From Deltaproteobacteria bacterium (GTDB lineage Bacteria; Desulfobacterota; Desulfarculia; Desulfarculales; Desulfarculaceae), in the NCBI GenBank assembly GCA_021811275.1, contig JAJZPI010000005.1:1-64000 (forward strand): DNA of 64,000 nt, written 5' to 3'. Positions within the stretch are counted from its first letter, which is position 1. Every line of letters starts with the position of its first letter. Both the position numbers and the translations under genes were made by a program. Positions 27,640 to 37,640 of the stretch are shown here, in pieces. The notes under the pieces are model-generated. The model saw only the letters and a program-made list of their open reading frames with translations. It searched no databases and was not told the origin of the DNA.

Positions 27640-29448
27640 TTGGCAGATCAAACACGTACCCGCAACTTCAGCATCATCGCCCACATCGACCACGGCAAGT
27701 CCACCCTGGCCGACCGGCTGATCCAGGCCTGCGGAGGCGTGACCGAACGGGAGTTCTACAACCAGCTCCTGGACAACCTCTACCTGGAGCAGGAGCGGGG
27801 CATCACCATCAAGAGCCAGGCCATCACCTTGCCCTACAAGGCCCAAGACGGCCAGGTCTACGAACTCAACCTCATCGACACTCCCGGCCACGTGGATTTC
27901 TCCTACGAGGTGAGCCGGGCGCTCTCCTCCTGCGAAGGCGTGCTCCTGGTGGTCGACGCCAGCCAGGGCGTGGAGGCCCAGACCCTGGCCAACCTCTACC
28001 TGGCCATGGAGCACGACCTGGCCGTGGTGCCGGTGATCAACAAGATAGACCTGCCTAGCGCCGACGTGGAGGCCACACGCCTGCAGATCACCGAGGACCT
28101 GGGCCTGGACGGCGACGAGGCCATCGCCATCAGCGCCAAGGAGGGGACCAACATCGAGGCGGTGCTGGAGGCGGTGGTGGCCAAGCTGCCTCCTCCGGTC
28201 GGCGACGTCCAGGCCCCCTTGCAGGCGCTCATCTTCGACGCCCAGTACGATCCCTACCGGGGCACGGTCATCTCCATCCGGGTGAAGCATGGGCGCATGA
28301 AGGCCGGCGACATGATCCGCTTCATGCACACCGGCGCGGCCTACAAGGTCGAGGAGGTGGGGCTTTTCGGCCTTAAGCGGGTGCCGGCCAAGGAGATTGT
28401 GGCCGGCCAGGTGGGCTACGTCATCGCCGGGGTCAAGACGGTGGCCGACACCAACATCGGCGACACCATCACCCACGATGAGCGCCCGGCGGCCGAGCCC
28501 TTGCCGGGCTTCAAGGAAGTTAAACCCGTCGTCTTCTCCTCCATCTACCCGGTGGCCACCGACGACTACCCCGAGCTGGTCGATGCCATCGAGAAGCTAA
28601 AGCTCAACGACGCCAGCTTGACCTACCACAAGGACTCCTCCCAGGCCCTGGGCTACGGCTTCCGCTGCGGCTTCCTCGGGCTATTGCACCTGGAGGTGGT
28701 GCAGGAGCGCCTGGAGCGCGAGTTCGGCCTCTCGCTCATCCTCACCGTGCCCAGCGTGCGCTACAAGGTCTTCCTGAACGACAAAACCATGCTGGAGGTG
28801 GAGAACCCGGCCTACTTCCCCGATCCCTCCAGCATCGAGCACTGCGAGGAGCCCTACATCAAGGCCAGCATACTCATGCCCGAGCGCTACATCGGGGCGG
28901 TGATGACCCTCTGCCTGGACCGCCGGGGCGAGAACCCCAACTACCACTACCCCAGCAAGGGTCGGGTGGAACTGACCTTCGAGCTGCCCCTGGCCGAGGT
29001 CATCTACGACTTCTACGACAAGCTCAAGACCGTCACCCAGGGCTACGGCTCCTTCGATTACGAGCTGATCGGCTACCGCAAGACCGACCTGGTAAAGCTG
29101 GACATACTTGTCAACGGCGAGAAGGTCGATGCGCTCTCCAGCCTGGTGCACCGCGAGCGCGCCCGCCTGCGCGCCCTGCACGCGGTCAACAAGCTCAAGG
29201 ACGCCATACCCCGCCAGCAGTTCAAGATAGCCGTGCAGGGGGCCATCGGCGGCACCATCATCGCCCGCAGCAACGTCAGCGCCTTCCGCAAGGACGTCAC
29301 CGCCAAGTGCTACGGCGGCGACGTTTCCCGCAAGCGCAAGCTGCTGGAAAAGCAGAAGGAGGGCAAGAAGCGCATGAAGCTGGTGGGCAACGTGCCCATT
29401 CCCCAGAAGGCATTCCTGGCCGTCCTGCAGACCGACACCGACGAATAG
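27640..29448 (+). CDS. lepA: Elongation factor 4
   Basis: TTG start at 27640 with GGAGGT upstream; '[56 protein letters not shown]', C-terminal '[42 protein letters not shown]'. Confidence 0.96.
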   Translation: MADQTRTRNFSIIAHIDHGKSTLADRLIQACGGVTEREFYNQLLDNLYLEQERGITIKSQAITLPYKAQDGQVYELNLIDTPGHVDFSYEVSRALSSCEGVLLVVDASQGVEAQTLANLYLAMEHDLAVVPVINKIDLPSADVEATRLQITEDLGLDGDEAIAISAKEGTNIEAVLEAVVAKLPPPVGDVQAPLQALIFDAQYDPYRGTVISIRVKHGRMKAGDMIRFMHTGAAYKVEEVGLFGLKRVPAKEIVAGQVGYVIAGVKTVADTNIGDTITHDERPAAEPLPGFKEVKPVVFSSIYPVATDDYPELVDAIEKLKLNDASLTYHKDSSQALGYGFRCGFLGLLHLEVVQERLEREFGLSLILTVPSVRYKVFLNDKTMLEVENPAYFPDPSSIEHCEEPYIKASILMPERYIGAVMTLCLDRRGENPNYHYPSKGRVELTFELPLAEVIYDFYDKLKTVTQGYGSFDYELIGYRKTDLVKLDILVNGEKVDALSSLVHRERARLRALHAVNKLKDAIPRQQFKIAVQGAIGGTIIARSNVSAFRKDVTAKCYGGDVSRKRKLLEKQKEGKKRMKLVGNVPIPQKAFLAVLQTDTDE

Positions 29449-29450
29449 CC

Positions 29451-29969
29451 ATGATCAGGGCGTCGGCAAGAGCGCGGGTTTGGGGTTGGATTCTGGTGCT
29501 GGCGGCCGGCCTTGCCCTGGCCGCGCCGGCCCGGGCCGCCGACAGCCGCGCCGAGGCCGAGATCAGGGCCCTGCTCAAGGGCCTGGCCCAGGCCTACGCC
29601 GCCAAGGACATGGACCGGCTCCTGGCCGCCGCCGCGCCCGAGGCCCTGGTGGAGGTGGAGGGGCCGCTGGGACTGGACCGGCGGGCGGGACGCCAGCGCA
29701 TCCGCGCCGCTTACGAGCCCGACCTGAAGGCCGCCCAGTCGCCCAGCCTCACCTTCACCGCCCTTTCAATCGAGGCTGACCGCGGTCGCGCCCTGGTCCG
29801 GGCCGATCTCCTGGCCGGGGCCTGGATCTACCAGCGCCGGATGAGCGTTCCCGCTCGCCTGAGCGCCCGCCTGGAAAAAAGGGCCGGACATTGGCGGGTG
29901 GTCAGCGCCCATCTGCGCTACCCGCTGCTCGCCGGTGATCTCGAGGGCCTGATTCCCTGGAGCGAGTAA
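29451..29969 (+). CDS. Exported NTF2-like (DUF4440/SnoaL-type) protein
   Basis: MIRASARARVWGWILVLAAGLALAAPARAADSRAEAEIRALLKGLAQAYAAKDMDRLLAAAAPEALVEVEGPLG... Confidence 0.55.
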   Translation: MIRASARARVWGWILVLAAGLALAAPARAADSRAEAEIRALLKGLAQAYAAKDMDRLLAAAAPEALVEVEGPLGLDRRAGRQRIRAAYEPDLKAAQSPSLTFTALSIEADRGRALVRADLLAGAWIYQRRMSVPARLSARLEKRAGHWRVVSAHLRYPLLAGDLEGLIPWSE

Positions 29970-29999
29970 AGGGGGAGCTGGCGAGGGGCGCGCCGGCGC

Positions 30000-30263
30000 C
30001 TACTTGCCCTTCTTGGGGACGGCCGGCACCGGCCCACCGAGCAGGCCGGAAAGGGCGGACGCCTGCTCGGCGAGCGCCTCGCGGATGCCGGCCAGCTCCC
30101 CGCTGGCCTCCAGCCTTCCCAGGGTTTTGTTAAGGTTGATCAAGGCCACGGTCTGGCACAGCGATAGAAGCTCGCGGGTGTCCAGATAGGTCGAGGTTTC
30201 CTCGACCATCCAGCTGACCTTCCGCAGCAGCCACTGTTCCAGATCAACGGGCTTGGCTTCCAT
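30000..30263 (-). CDS. Small helical hypothetical protein
   Basis: 87 aa MEAKPVDLEQWLLRKVSWMVEETSTYLDTRELLSLCQTVALINLNKTLGRLEASGELAG...; GC-biased codons, own ATG. Confidence 0.45.
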   Translation of the reverse strand: MEAKPVDLEQWLLRKVSWMVEETSTYLDTRELLSLCQTVALINLNKTLGRLEASGELAGIREALAEQASALSGLLGGPVPAVPKKGK

Positions 30264-30319
30264 GGCGGCCTCTCCTGGGCAAGGGTGGGAGCGGCGGAGA
30301 GCGCTCGCGCCCTCGGCGT

Positions 30320-30898
30320 CTATTTGTCAGCCCATTTTAGCACCCAAAGGCACCAGAGGTCCTGACGGGTGCGCTCTGGGGGGCAAGAGACAACCTCCAG
30401 AGCGACCTTGGGGTTGCATTCCCTGACAAAGGCTTGCAAGTAGCCTTCGCGTACCATCCGGCAGGGATGGGGCTCCAACCCCTTGTCGATCCGGATGAGC
30501 TGGGTGCGGCAGGCGTCCACGGCAAAGGAGACCGAGCCATCGGGACGCTCGGCGAAGGATTTGGCCGCATGGCTGACCGCCCAGGATGTGTGGCGCAGGA
30601 TGGTGAGCATCTGCGCCGGGCTGGGCTCGTCGATCCCCAGGAAGGCCTTCAGCTCACGGGCCTCGGTCTTGCCCATGTAGGCCCAGCAGTCGGCGTCAAC
30701 CTGGGTGGCCTCGGCCATGCCGTGGCGTTTCTCGATGCCCAGGAAATAGAGCCCATCGACGCGCCAGATGTTGCGCACCTGCATGTTCAGGTATTCATAG
30801 AGGCGCTCCCTGTCCAAGGCGTCGAAGAGTTCGCGGTCGGAGGTCGGCAAGTTTGAGTTGGCGGGTTGGCGGTGCGCCTTCTGGAGCGGGTCGCTCAT
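30320..30898 (-). CDS. DUF6125-like cytosolic protein
   Basis: Start MSDPLQKAHRQ at 30898; 'VDGLYFLGIEKRHGMAEATQVDADCWAYMGKTEARELKAFLGI...FAVDACRTQLIRIDKGLEPHPCRMVREGYLQAFVRECNPKVALEVVSCPP'. Confidence 0.6.
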   Translation of the reverse strand: MSDPLQKAHRQPANSNLPTSDRELFDALDRERLYEYLNMQVRNIWRVDGLYFLGIEKRHGMAEATQVDADCWAYMGKTEARELKAFLGIDEPSPAQMLTILRHTSWAVSHAAKSFAERPDGSVSFAVDACRTQLIRIDKGLEPHPCRMVREGYLQAFVRECNPKVALEVVSCPPERTRQDLWCLWVLKWADK

Positions 30899-31062
30899 TG
30901 ATTGCTCTCCCTGGGGGTGTGGGGGCTTCTTGATAAAACCACCATATCCCAGGGGTATTTGGCCGTCAAGTCTGACGCTGCGCCAGGCTGACACTGCGCC
31001 GGGAAGGGCGGGGGCGCGCGAAAGGTTGACAGCCGGCCGGACGTAGATAGTAGAATCAGCAC

Positions 31063-31704
31063 TTGGAGTATGCCATGTCCAACCAGACCCCACAGACCTC
31101 AGCCGGCGAGGCCCGCCGGCGCAAGCGTCAGGACGCCGCCCGCCGCCTCATGGAGGAGGGCCTCAAGCTCGTGGCGCACAAGGGGCTCCACGCCTGCAAG
31201 GTCGAGGAGATAACCCGCGCGGCCGGGGTGGGCAAGGGCACCTTTTTCACCCACTTCCCCTCCAAGGAGGCCTTCGTGGCCCGGCTGGTGGATCAGGTGC
31301 TTTCCGACCTGGCCCGCCGGGTGCGTCCGGTGGGGCTGATGCCCACCGAGGCCGAGGGGCTTCTGGCCGGGGTGGGGAGTGTGCACTTGCGCTATTTCCA
31401 GCTCCGGCCCGAGGCTGCGGCCTTGATCAGCCAGGCCTGCGCCTTGGTGGAGGACGGCCAGCCGGGGCAGGAGATTCGGGCGCGGGTGCTTGAACACCTG
31501 GGCATGGTGGGCGAGCTGGTCGCCCCGGCCGCCGAGCCTCTGGGCTGGCCTCGGGAGCGGGTGGTCGACCTGGCCCTGATGCTCCTGGCCACCAGCTGCG
31601 GCTTCTATTGGTTCAGTTGGACCCTGGCCGTGGGCCAGGACGCGCCCCCAGCCCTGGTCGACCGCCTGGGCCGGGTCTTGGCCAGGGGCCTGCGCGGGGC
31701 CTGA
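31063..31704 (+). CDS. TetR/AcrR family transcriptional regulator
   Basis: 'RRLMEEGLKLVAHKGLHACKVEEITRAAGVGKGTFFTHFPSKEAFVARLVDQVL'; start 31063 or 31075. Confidence 0.88.
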   Translation: MEYAMSNQTPQTSAGEARRRKRQDAARRLMEEGLKLVAHKGLHACKVEEITRAAGVGKGTFFTHFPSKEAFVARLVDQVLSDLARRVRPVGLMPTEAEGLLAGVGSVHLRYFQLRPEAAALISQACALVEDGQPGQEIRARVLEHLGMVGELVAPAAEPLGWPRERVVDLALMLLATSCGFYWFSWTLAVGQDAPPALVDRLGRVLARGLRGA

Positions 31705-31794
31705 TGCGCAACCGCTTCGATGGACGGCTCGCCCGGACCAGGACGGCGGGCCAGGCCGGTCTGCCGCGAGCCGCGGGGAGAGGGAAGAGGGGGC

Positions 31795-32775
31795 ATGAGC
31801 CGTGCTATCGAACCGCAGATAATGGACGACCTCGCCAGGCCGGTGGACATAGGCCAGTGCAAGAGCGTCAAGGTGACCTGCGTATCGGAGGTCGGCTGGT
31901 GGGACGACAACCGGGTGTTGGCCCCCATCAAAGCCGTGGGCGGCCTCGATGAGGGCGACCAGTGGCAGGCGGCCTGGGACCTGGGCAATGCCGCCGGGTC
32001 CTGCACCCTGGTGGAGGTCGAGGACCTGGAGGGCGGGATATCGCGCATCCTCCTGGACGCGGGCTGGAACAATACCTACATGGCCTGGCGCTTTCAGGCC
32101 CTGGGCGTGGACCGGCTGCTCAGTCAGCGCCAGGTGGACCTGTTCATGTTCAGCCATGAGCACATGGACCATTTCTGGGGGCTGGAGGCGGTGCTAAGTC
32201 TTAACCCGGAGATCACCCTCATGGTCCCCTCCACCTTCAGCCTCAAAGCCCTCACCCTGATCTTCGGCGGGTCATTCCCGAACTGCGGCGCGATCAACCG
32301 CGCCCCCCACCAGGGCCGACTGATAAAGGCGCACCCGGGCCGGGTGCACAAACTAATGCCTGGCTGCGCGGCGGTAACCTTCGATGTGCCCATAATACTG
32401 GGGGTGCGCGGCGAGCAGTCGCTGTACTTCAACGTGGCCGGTAAGGGCATGGTCTGTCTGGCCGGGTGCAGCCACCAGGGGGCGCTGGCGTTGTGCGACT
32501 TCGCCCGCGAGCATCTGGCAGGCGGCGAAAAGCTCTATGGCCTATACGGCGGCCTGCACCTGGCCCCCTTCCAAACCCTGGACCACCAGGCCGTGGAGGT
32601 CATCCGGCGCCTGGGCGATTACGGCCTGGAGATCATGGCCGTCAACCACTGCACCGGCAAGCCGGCGGTGGAGATGATGCGGGAAGTGGGTTATCCGGTG
32701 GTGTCCGGGGGGGCCAGCCAGGGCTCGCGCACGGATCTCTACCTAGGCAACGGCGACAGCGTGATCTTTGGCTAG
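31795..32775 (+). CDS. MBL-fold protein, dihydropterin ribofuranosylaminobenzene phosphate synthase-like
   Basis: Start MSRAIEPQIM at 31795; 'LLDAGWNN...LMFSHEHMDHFWGLEAVLS', 'AGCSHQGAL', 'LYGGLHLAP...AVNHCTGKPA'. Confidence 0.7.
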   Translation: MSRAIEPQIMDDLARPVDIGQCKSVKVTCVSEVGWWDDNRVLAPIKAVGGLDEGDQWQAAWDLGNAAGSCTLVEVEDLEGGISRILLDAGWNNTYMAWRFQALGVDRLLSQRQVDLFMFSHEHMDHFWGLEAVLSLNPEITLMVPSTFSLKALTLIFGGSFPNCGAINRAPHQGRLIKAHPGRVHKLMPGCAAVTFDVPIILGVRGEQSLYFNVAGKGMVCLAGCSHQGALALCDFAREHLAGGEKLYGLYGGLHLAPFQTLDHQAVEVIRRLGDYGLEIMAVNHCTGKPAVEMMREVGYPVVSGGASQGSRTDLYLGNGDSVIFG

Positions 32776-32947
32776 ATAGGAGCGGCGGAGCCAGGGCCGG
32801 CGCTCGCGCCTGAAGTCATCCCAGGCCTTGGGCGGGCGGGACGGGTTGGCGGGGAGATAGTCGTCACGCTTTTCCCGCCAGATACCGTACGTGGCCGGCA
32901 AGGCCCCGGTCCCCCATGCCGTGGCGGAAATGATCCCTCCGGCGGGG

Positions 32948-33430
32948 TCAGGGCAGACGGCAGTGCTCCGGCCCGCGCACCGATAAGACCGGGCAGGTGG
33001 CCCGGCGGAAAACCTTCTCGGCGGTGGTGCCGAACAACGCCCCGGCTAGGTTGGTGCGGCCCTTGCAACCCATCACCACCATTCCCGCGCCCTCCTCGAC
33101 GATGGCCTTGACGATCTCCTCGTAGGGCAGGCCAACCCGGAAGACCAACCGTGCGGGCGTCTCTCCAGCGCGGGAAAGGTAGTCGGCGCTAAAGACCGCG
33201 TTGCGCTCGGCCTTGATTCCCTCGGTGTATTGCTCGAAGGATACGGTGAATCCTTGGGCGTTCAGGCGGTCCAGGGTCTCCCGGCCGCGGGAGTTGATGA
33301 CGTTGAGCAGGATCAGCTCCCGCTTGAGCGCCCGGGCCAAAGTCAAGGCGTGGACAAAGACGGTCTCGGAGTAAGAGGACAGGTCCAGGGCGGCCATAAC
33401 CGGGCCCCCACCGACTTGGCAGTTTTCCAT
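32948..33430 (-). CDS. Universal stress protein (UspA family)
   Basis: 'VMAALDLSSYSETVFVHALTLARALKRELILLNVI...MVVMGCKGRTNLAGALFGTTAEKVFRRATCPVLSVR'. Confidence 0.9.
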   Translation of the reverse strand: MENCQVGGGPVMAALDLSSYSETVFVHALTLARALKRELILLNVINSRGRETLDRLNAQGFTVSFEQYTEGIKAERNAVFSADYLSRAGETPARLVFRVGLPYEEIVKAIVEEGAGMVVMGCKGRTNLAGALFGTTAEKVFRRATCPVLSVRGPEHCRLP

Positions 33431-33614
33431 GCTAACACCCCCTAGAGAGGAAACGGCCCGCTATTTGAGCTCCGTCCTGAAGGTCACAGTACACCTAACA
33501 CACCTTGGCCGGTGGCGGTTGATCGGCTGTCATCGGCGTTCTGGCCTTCCGCCCTGCGGGCAAGGCGCGAAAGGCGGTGGCGCGGGTGGCGCACCATAAG
33601 GTTGGCGACCACCC

Positions 33615-36164
33615 CTAGTCCATCTCCAGGGCGGCCAGGCCCTCCTTGGCGGCCTGAAGGTTGGGCTCCAGGGCCAGGGCCCGCCAGAATTCGTCGCGGG
33701 CGGCGGCCTTTTGCCCGCGGGCGGCTTCCACCTTGCCCATCTGCAAGGCCAGGAAGGGGTCTTGGGGGTGGGCCGCTTGGGCCTGGCGCAGGGTTTCGGC
33801 GGCCTCCTCCAGCTTGCCCAGGCTCACCAGGGCCTGGGCCGTCACCCGCAGGTGGCGGGGAGCCTGGGGCTCCAACTCGCCGGCGCGGCGGGCCAGCGAG
33901 AGCGCGATCTCCAGATTGGCCCCGCGTTCGAGGTAAAGCCCGGCCAGGCTGGAGAGGGCCGAGGCGTCGTGGGGGTTGGCCTTGACCGCCTGCTTGAAGG
34001 CATCCTCGGCCTCGGCGAAACGGCCGCTGGCGGCCATGACCTCGCCCAGGTGGCGGAATACCGCCCGCCGGCAGTCGGGCCTTTGCGCGGCCCGGGCCAG
34101 GAGGTCCTGCGCCTGGGCTAGGCGGCCCTCGCCCTGGGCCAGGCGGCCCAGCTGGAACAGGGTGTCGGCGTGTTCCGGGTCCAGGTCCAGGCTTTCCTCC
34201 AGGCGCTGGCGGGCCTCGGCCAGGCGGCCTTGGCCCATCAGGGCATAGCCAAGGTTGTAGTGAGCCATGTAGTCATGGGGCGCGGCGGCCAGGGCCCGCT
34301 CGAAGTGGGACATGGCCTTGTCGGTCTGCCCCAGGTGGCCGTAGCAGACCCCCAGGGAGTTGAGCACGTTGGGCTCGGCGGGGGAGAGCAGCAGGGCGCG
34401 CTCGTATTCGGCCACCGCCTCGCTCAAGCGGCCCTGGTTGAACAGGGCGTCGCCGCTTATGTTCAGGCTCACGGCGTCGAAGATCACCACCGTCCCGGGC
34501 TCCAGGAAGCCGGCGTGAACCAGGGCCTTGGCCGCGTTGTCCAGGGCGTCGGCGGCGGTGAAGCCGGGGCAGGGGTGAAAGGACACCCCGGCGCGCAACC
34601 CTCGCTCCAGCTTGCGCGAGAGGCGCGCCAGCACCTCGGCGGCCAAGTCCCGGGCGGCCTCGGCCTCCACCCCCGGCAGGAGCGCGGCCAAAGTGTCGGG
34701 AGCGAAACGTCCCAGCAGCTCGGGCGCGGGCAATACTTCTCGCCCCACCGCGGCCAGGGCGGCCATGAGTGAATCCGCCCCCACCCGGCCGCAGACCTCG
34801 CGGATCCCTTCCAGGCCCTCCAGGCGCACCAACACCGCCGAGAAGGGCTCCTGGCCGGCGCCAAGGGCGTTGAATAGGGTCATGAAGGAGCGGTGGCAGG
34901 CCAGGCCGGTAACCTCGTCCAAGATCACCTTCAGCTCACGGCCGGAAAGGGAAACCACCATTTCCAGGCCCGCCTCGGCCTGGGAGCCGGCCTCGTGGCC
35001 CAGGCGTCGCAGGCGGTCGCCGGGGCGCAGGTTCCAGGTGGGGTCGTCCAGGCTCACCACCTCGGCCACCGACTCCTCCTCGCCCACGCTGACCACCATG
35101 ATCTCGGCCTTGGGGGCGTCGCGCCCTCCGCCGTCCTGCTCGACTCCCATGACTTGGAAGCGCTCGCCGTCGCCCAGGCCGTGCAGGCGTCCCAGGTTCA
35201 GGCGCAGGCGGTTCAGCGGCAGCAGCTCGGTCAGCCTGCCGGCCTTGTCCACTATCTCGCTGAAGAAAAGCACCTCCTCCAGGCCCACCCGGCCGGAGCA
35301 GCCCAGGGCCCTCTGGGCGCGGGCCTTGAAGGCCGCCGCCGCCTCCACGGCCAGCGCGCCGCCCTCCCAGGACTGGGCGTCGACCGTGGAAGCCCCCATG
35401 CGCAGGCCACCCGGCCAGGGCGGTCCCTCGGCGGGGGCGAGTTCCAAGGACTTTACCTCCCGGCGCAGGCGGGCCGCCAACTCGCGCACCACCGCCGCGC
35501 CTCCCTCCAAGAGCAGCAGGAAGCAATACCCCGCCCGCGCCGCGCAGAGCACCGGCGGTCCCAGCTCGCGCACCCGGCGGGCCACTTCCTTGAGCAGGCG
35601 ATCGGCGAAGCGCCGGCCAAAGCGGTCCACCAGGCCGCCCAGGCCCTCGGGCTCCAGGGCCAGAATGGAGAGCCCCTGGCCGCCTCCCTGGCGGTCCAGC
35701 GCGGGCCGGCCGCGAACCTTAGAGGGGGTGAGCCGTGATAGCGCGCCGACCAGCGCATTGTCCAGGGCGGCCTCGTTGGCCAGCCCGGTCAGGCCGTCGG
35801 TCTCTGCGGCCAGGCGCAGGCGCGCCATCTCCAGGCCAGCCTCCACTAGGGCCGAGAGGAAGGGGCTGACCGCCGGGGTCAGGCGCTCGGCGCTCACCCC
35901 CCAGACCACCAGAAGACCCAAGGGCTTGCCTTCCAGCCACAGCGGGACGACCAGGCGGCCGTTTTTTTCGTCGAAGACCGCCCGGCCCTTGGCCGCGGCC
36001 CGGGCCAGAGGGTCGTCGGAGTCGGGGTCCAGGGAGGGCAGGGGCAAGAGGTCGACCCGGCCGCTCTCAAAGGCGCGGCGGAAGGGCGGCTTCAAGGTTT
36101 CCTCGAAGCGCAGCAGGGTCTCGTAGGTTATGCCCTCGGGCGAGGTGCTGTTTTCTGGGCTCAC
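33615..36164 (-). CDS. Signalling scaffold: N-terminal GAF-like region, two degenerate GGDEF-like domains, C-terminal TPR array
   Basis: 849 aa; 'ETDGLTGLANEAALDNAL' and 'LDEVTGLACHRSFMTLFNAL' are GGDEF-domain openings; sites read 'RAGYCFLLLLE' and 'RFAPDTLAALLPG' instead of GG[DE]EF; TPRs from 'SGDALFNQGRLSEAVAEYERALLLSP' onward. Confidence 0.75.
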   Translation of the reverse strand: MSPENSTSPEGITYETLLRFEETLKPPFRRAFESGRVDLLPLPSLDPDSDDPLARAAAKGRAVFDEKNGRLVVPLWLEGKPLGLLVVWGVSAERLTPAVSPFLSALVEAGLEMARLRLAAETDGLTGLANEAALDNALVGALSRLTPSKVRGRPALDRQGGGQGLSILALEPEGLGGLVDRFGRRFADRLLKEVARRVRELGPPVLCAARAGYCFLLLLEGGAAVVRELAARLRREVKSLELAPAEGPPWPGGLRMGASTVDAQSWEGGALAVEAAAAFKARAQRALGCSGRVGLEEVLFFSEIVDKAGRLTELLPLNRLRLNLGRLHGLGDGERFQVMGVEQDGGGRDAPKAEIMVVSVGEEESVAEVVSLDDPTWNLRPGDRLRRLGHEAGSQAEAGLEMVVSLSGRELKVILDEVTGLACHRSFMTLFNALGAGQEPFSAVLVRLEGLEGIREVCGRVGADSLMAALAAVGREVLPAPELLGRFAPDTLAALLPGVEAEAARDLAAEVLARLSRKLERGLRAGVSFHPCPGFTAADALDNAAKALVHAGFLEPGTVVIFDAVSLNISGDALFNQGRLSEAVAEYERALLLSPAEPNVLNSLGVCYGHLGQTDKAMSHFERALAAAPHDYMAHYNLGYALMGQGRLAEARQRLEESLDLDPEHADTLFQLGRLAQGEGRLAQAQDLLARAAQRPDCRRAVFRHLGEVMAASGRFAEAEDAFKQAVKANPHDASALSSLAGLYLERGANLEIALSLARRAGELEPQAPRHLRVTAQALVSLGKLEEAAETLRQAQAAHPQDPFLALQMGKVEAARGQKAAARDEFWRALALEPNLQAAKEGLAALEMD

Positions 36165-36196
36165 GCCGATTCCCCCCCTTTGTCGGGCGGCCGCCG

Positions 36197-37597
36197 TCAG
36201 GCAGCCAGGCCGGCCAGAATCTCGACCATGACGCGGGCGTCGTCGCCCACCAGGGTGCGCACGTCCATGAGCAGGCGGCCATCTTCCAGGCGCGCTATGA
36301 CCGGCGTTGGCGCGGCGCGCAAGGCCTGTTCCAGGCGGGTGGGGCTCATGCCCTCGACGCTCACTTGCACCAGGCGGGTGCGAGGCGCGGCCAGGGGCAA
36401 AGCTCCTCCGCCCACCCGGCTCTGACCCTCCAGGGTGATGGCCTTGAGCCGGGGCAGCCCCAGGGCCATAAGCCGCCGGACCAGGGCTGCGGCGCGCCGG
36501 CGCAGCTCATCGTAGGGCGTGGCCAGCATGCGCAGGGTGGGAATCTCGGCCGCCGCCCGCTGGGGATCGCGATACAGCTCCAGTGTGGCCTCCAGGGCGG
36601 CCAGGGTGAGCTTGTCGATGCGCAGGGCGCGGTTCAGGGGGTTGACCCTAACCCGCTCGATGAAGTCGGTCCGGCCCAGGATGATGCCCGCCTGGGGCCC
36701 GCCCAGGAGCTTGTCTCCGCTGAAGGTGACCAGGTCCGCGCCGTCGGCCAGGGCTTCCTGCACCGTGGGCTCCTTGGGCAGCCCGAAGCGCGCCAGGTCC
36801 AGGAGGACGCCCGAGCCCAGGTCCTCCATCAGAGGAATGTGGTAGCGGTCGGCCAGAACTCGCAGGTCCTTGAGCGGAACCTCCTGATGAAAGCCCACCA
36901 GGGCGAAATTGCTGGTGTGAACCTTGAGCAGCAGGCCGGTGTTGGAGGTGATGGCCTTTTCATAGTCACGCAGATGGGTCTTGTTGGTGGCCCCCACCTC
37001 CTTGAGAATCGCCCCGCTCTTGGCCATGACGTCGGGGATGCGGAAAGAGCCGCCGATCTCCACCAACTGGCCGCGGCTGACGATGGCCTCCCGGCCCTCG
37101 GCCAGGCTTTGCAGGCAGAGGTAGACCGCCGCGGCGTTGTTGTTGACCACCAGTGCGGCCTCGGCCCCGGTGATTTCCCGGAGGATCCCGGCCACGTGGA
37201 CATAGCGGCTGCCGCGCGCGCCCTTGGCCAGGTCGTACTCCAGGTTGGTATAGGTGCGGTTCAGCTCCAGCAGCCGTTGAATCGCGGCCTCGGCCAGCAG
37301 CGAGCGGCCCAGGTTGGTGTGCACCACCACTCCGGTGGCGTTGATCAGGCGGCGCAGGCTGGGCCGGGCCGACTCGCGCGCGCGCCCCCCGGCGGCCTCG
37401 GCCACGGCGACGGCGGTCAGGGTCTGGGGCATGGGGGCCTGGCCGGAGAGCAGGGCAGCACGCAGCTCTTCCAGGACCGTCCGCACGGCCTCCAGTACCA
37501 GCGCCCGGGGCAGTTCGGCCAGGGCTTCACCCAGGATTGGCTCGGCCAGCACCTGGTCCACCTTGGGCAGCCGGGCCATCAGGTTCTGGTCAACCAT
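36197..37597 (-). CDS. selA: L-seryl-tRNA(Sec) selenium transferase
   Basis: 466 aa; 'LRRLINATGVVVHTNLGRSLLAEAAIQRLLELNRTYTNLEYDLAKGARGSRYVHV', PLP site 'VTFSGDKLLGGPQAGIILGR'. Confidence 0.95.
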   Translation of the reverse strand: MVDQNLMARLPKVDQVLAEPILGEALAELPRALVLEAVRTVLEELRAALLSGQAPMPQTLTAVAVAEAAGGRARESARPSLRRLINATGVVVHTNLGRSLLAEAAIQRLLELNRTYTNLEYDLAKGARGSRYVHVAGILREITGAEAALVVNNNAAAVYLCLQSLAEGREAIVSRGQLVEIGGSFRIPDVMAKSGAILKEVGATNKTHLRDYEKAITSNTGLLLKVHTSNFALVGFHQEVPLKDLRVLADRYHIPLMEDLGSGVLLDLARFGLPKEPTVQEALADGADLVTFSGDKLLGGPQAGIILGRTDFIERVRVNPLNRALRIDKLTLAALEATLELYRDPQRAAAEIPTLRMLATPYDELRRRAAALVRRLMALGLPRLKAITLEGQSRVGGGALPLAAPRTRLVQVSVEGMSPTRLEQALRAAPTPVIARLEDGRLLMDVRTLVGDDARVMVEILAGLAA

Positions 37598-37640
37598 GGC
37601 TTCTCCTCCCCGCGCGGGCGCTAAACAGGCTTAGAGTGGC

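Noticed and set aside
31026-31056. TTGACA ... TAGAAT pair upstream of the TetR gene
   Set aside because: Spacer is 19 bp, longer than optimal; not strong enough to call a sigma-70 promoter.
36197-37640. A selenoprotein or selC gene adjacent to selA
   Set aside because: No TGA-interrupted frame with family homology and no tRNA-like fold seen in flanks; SECIS prediction by eye is unreliable.
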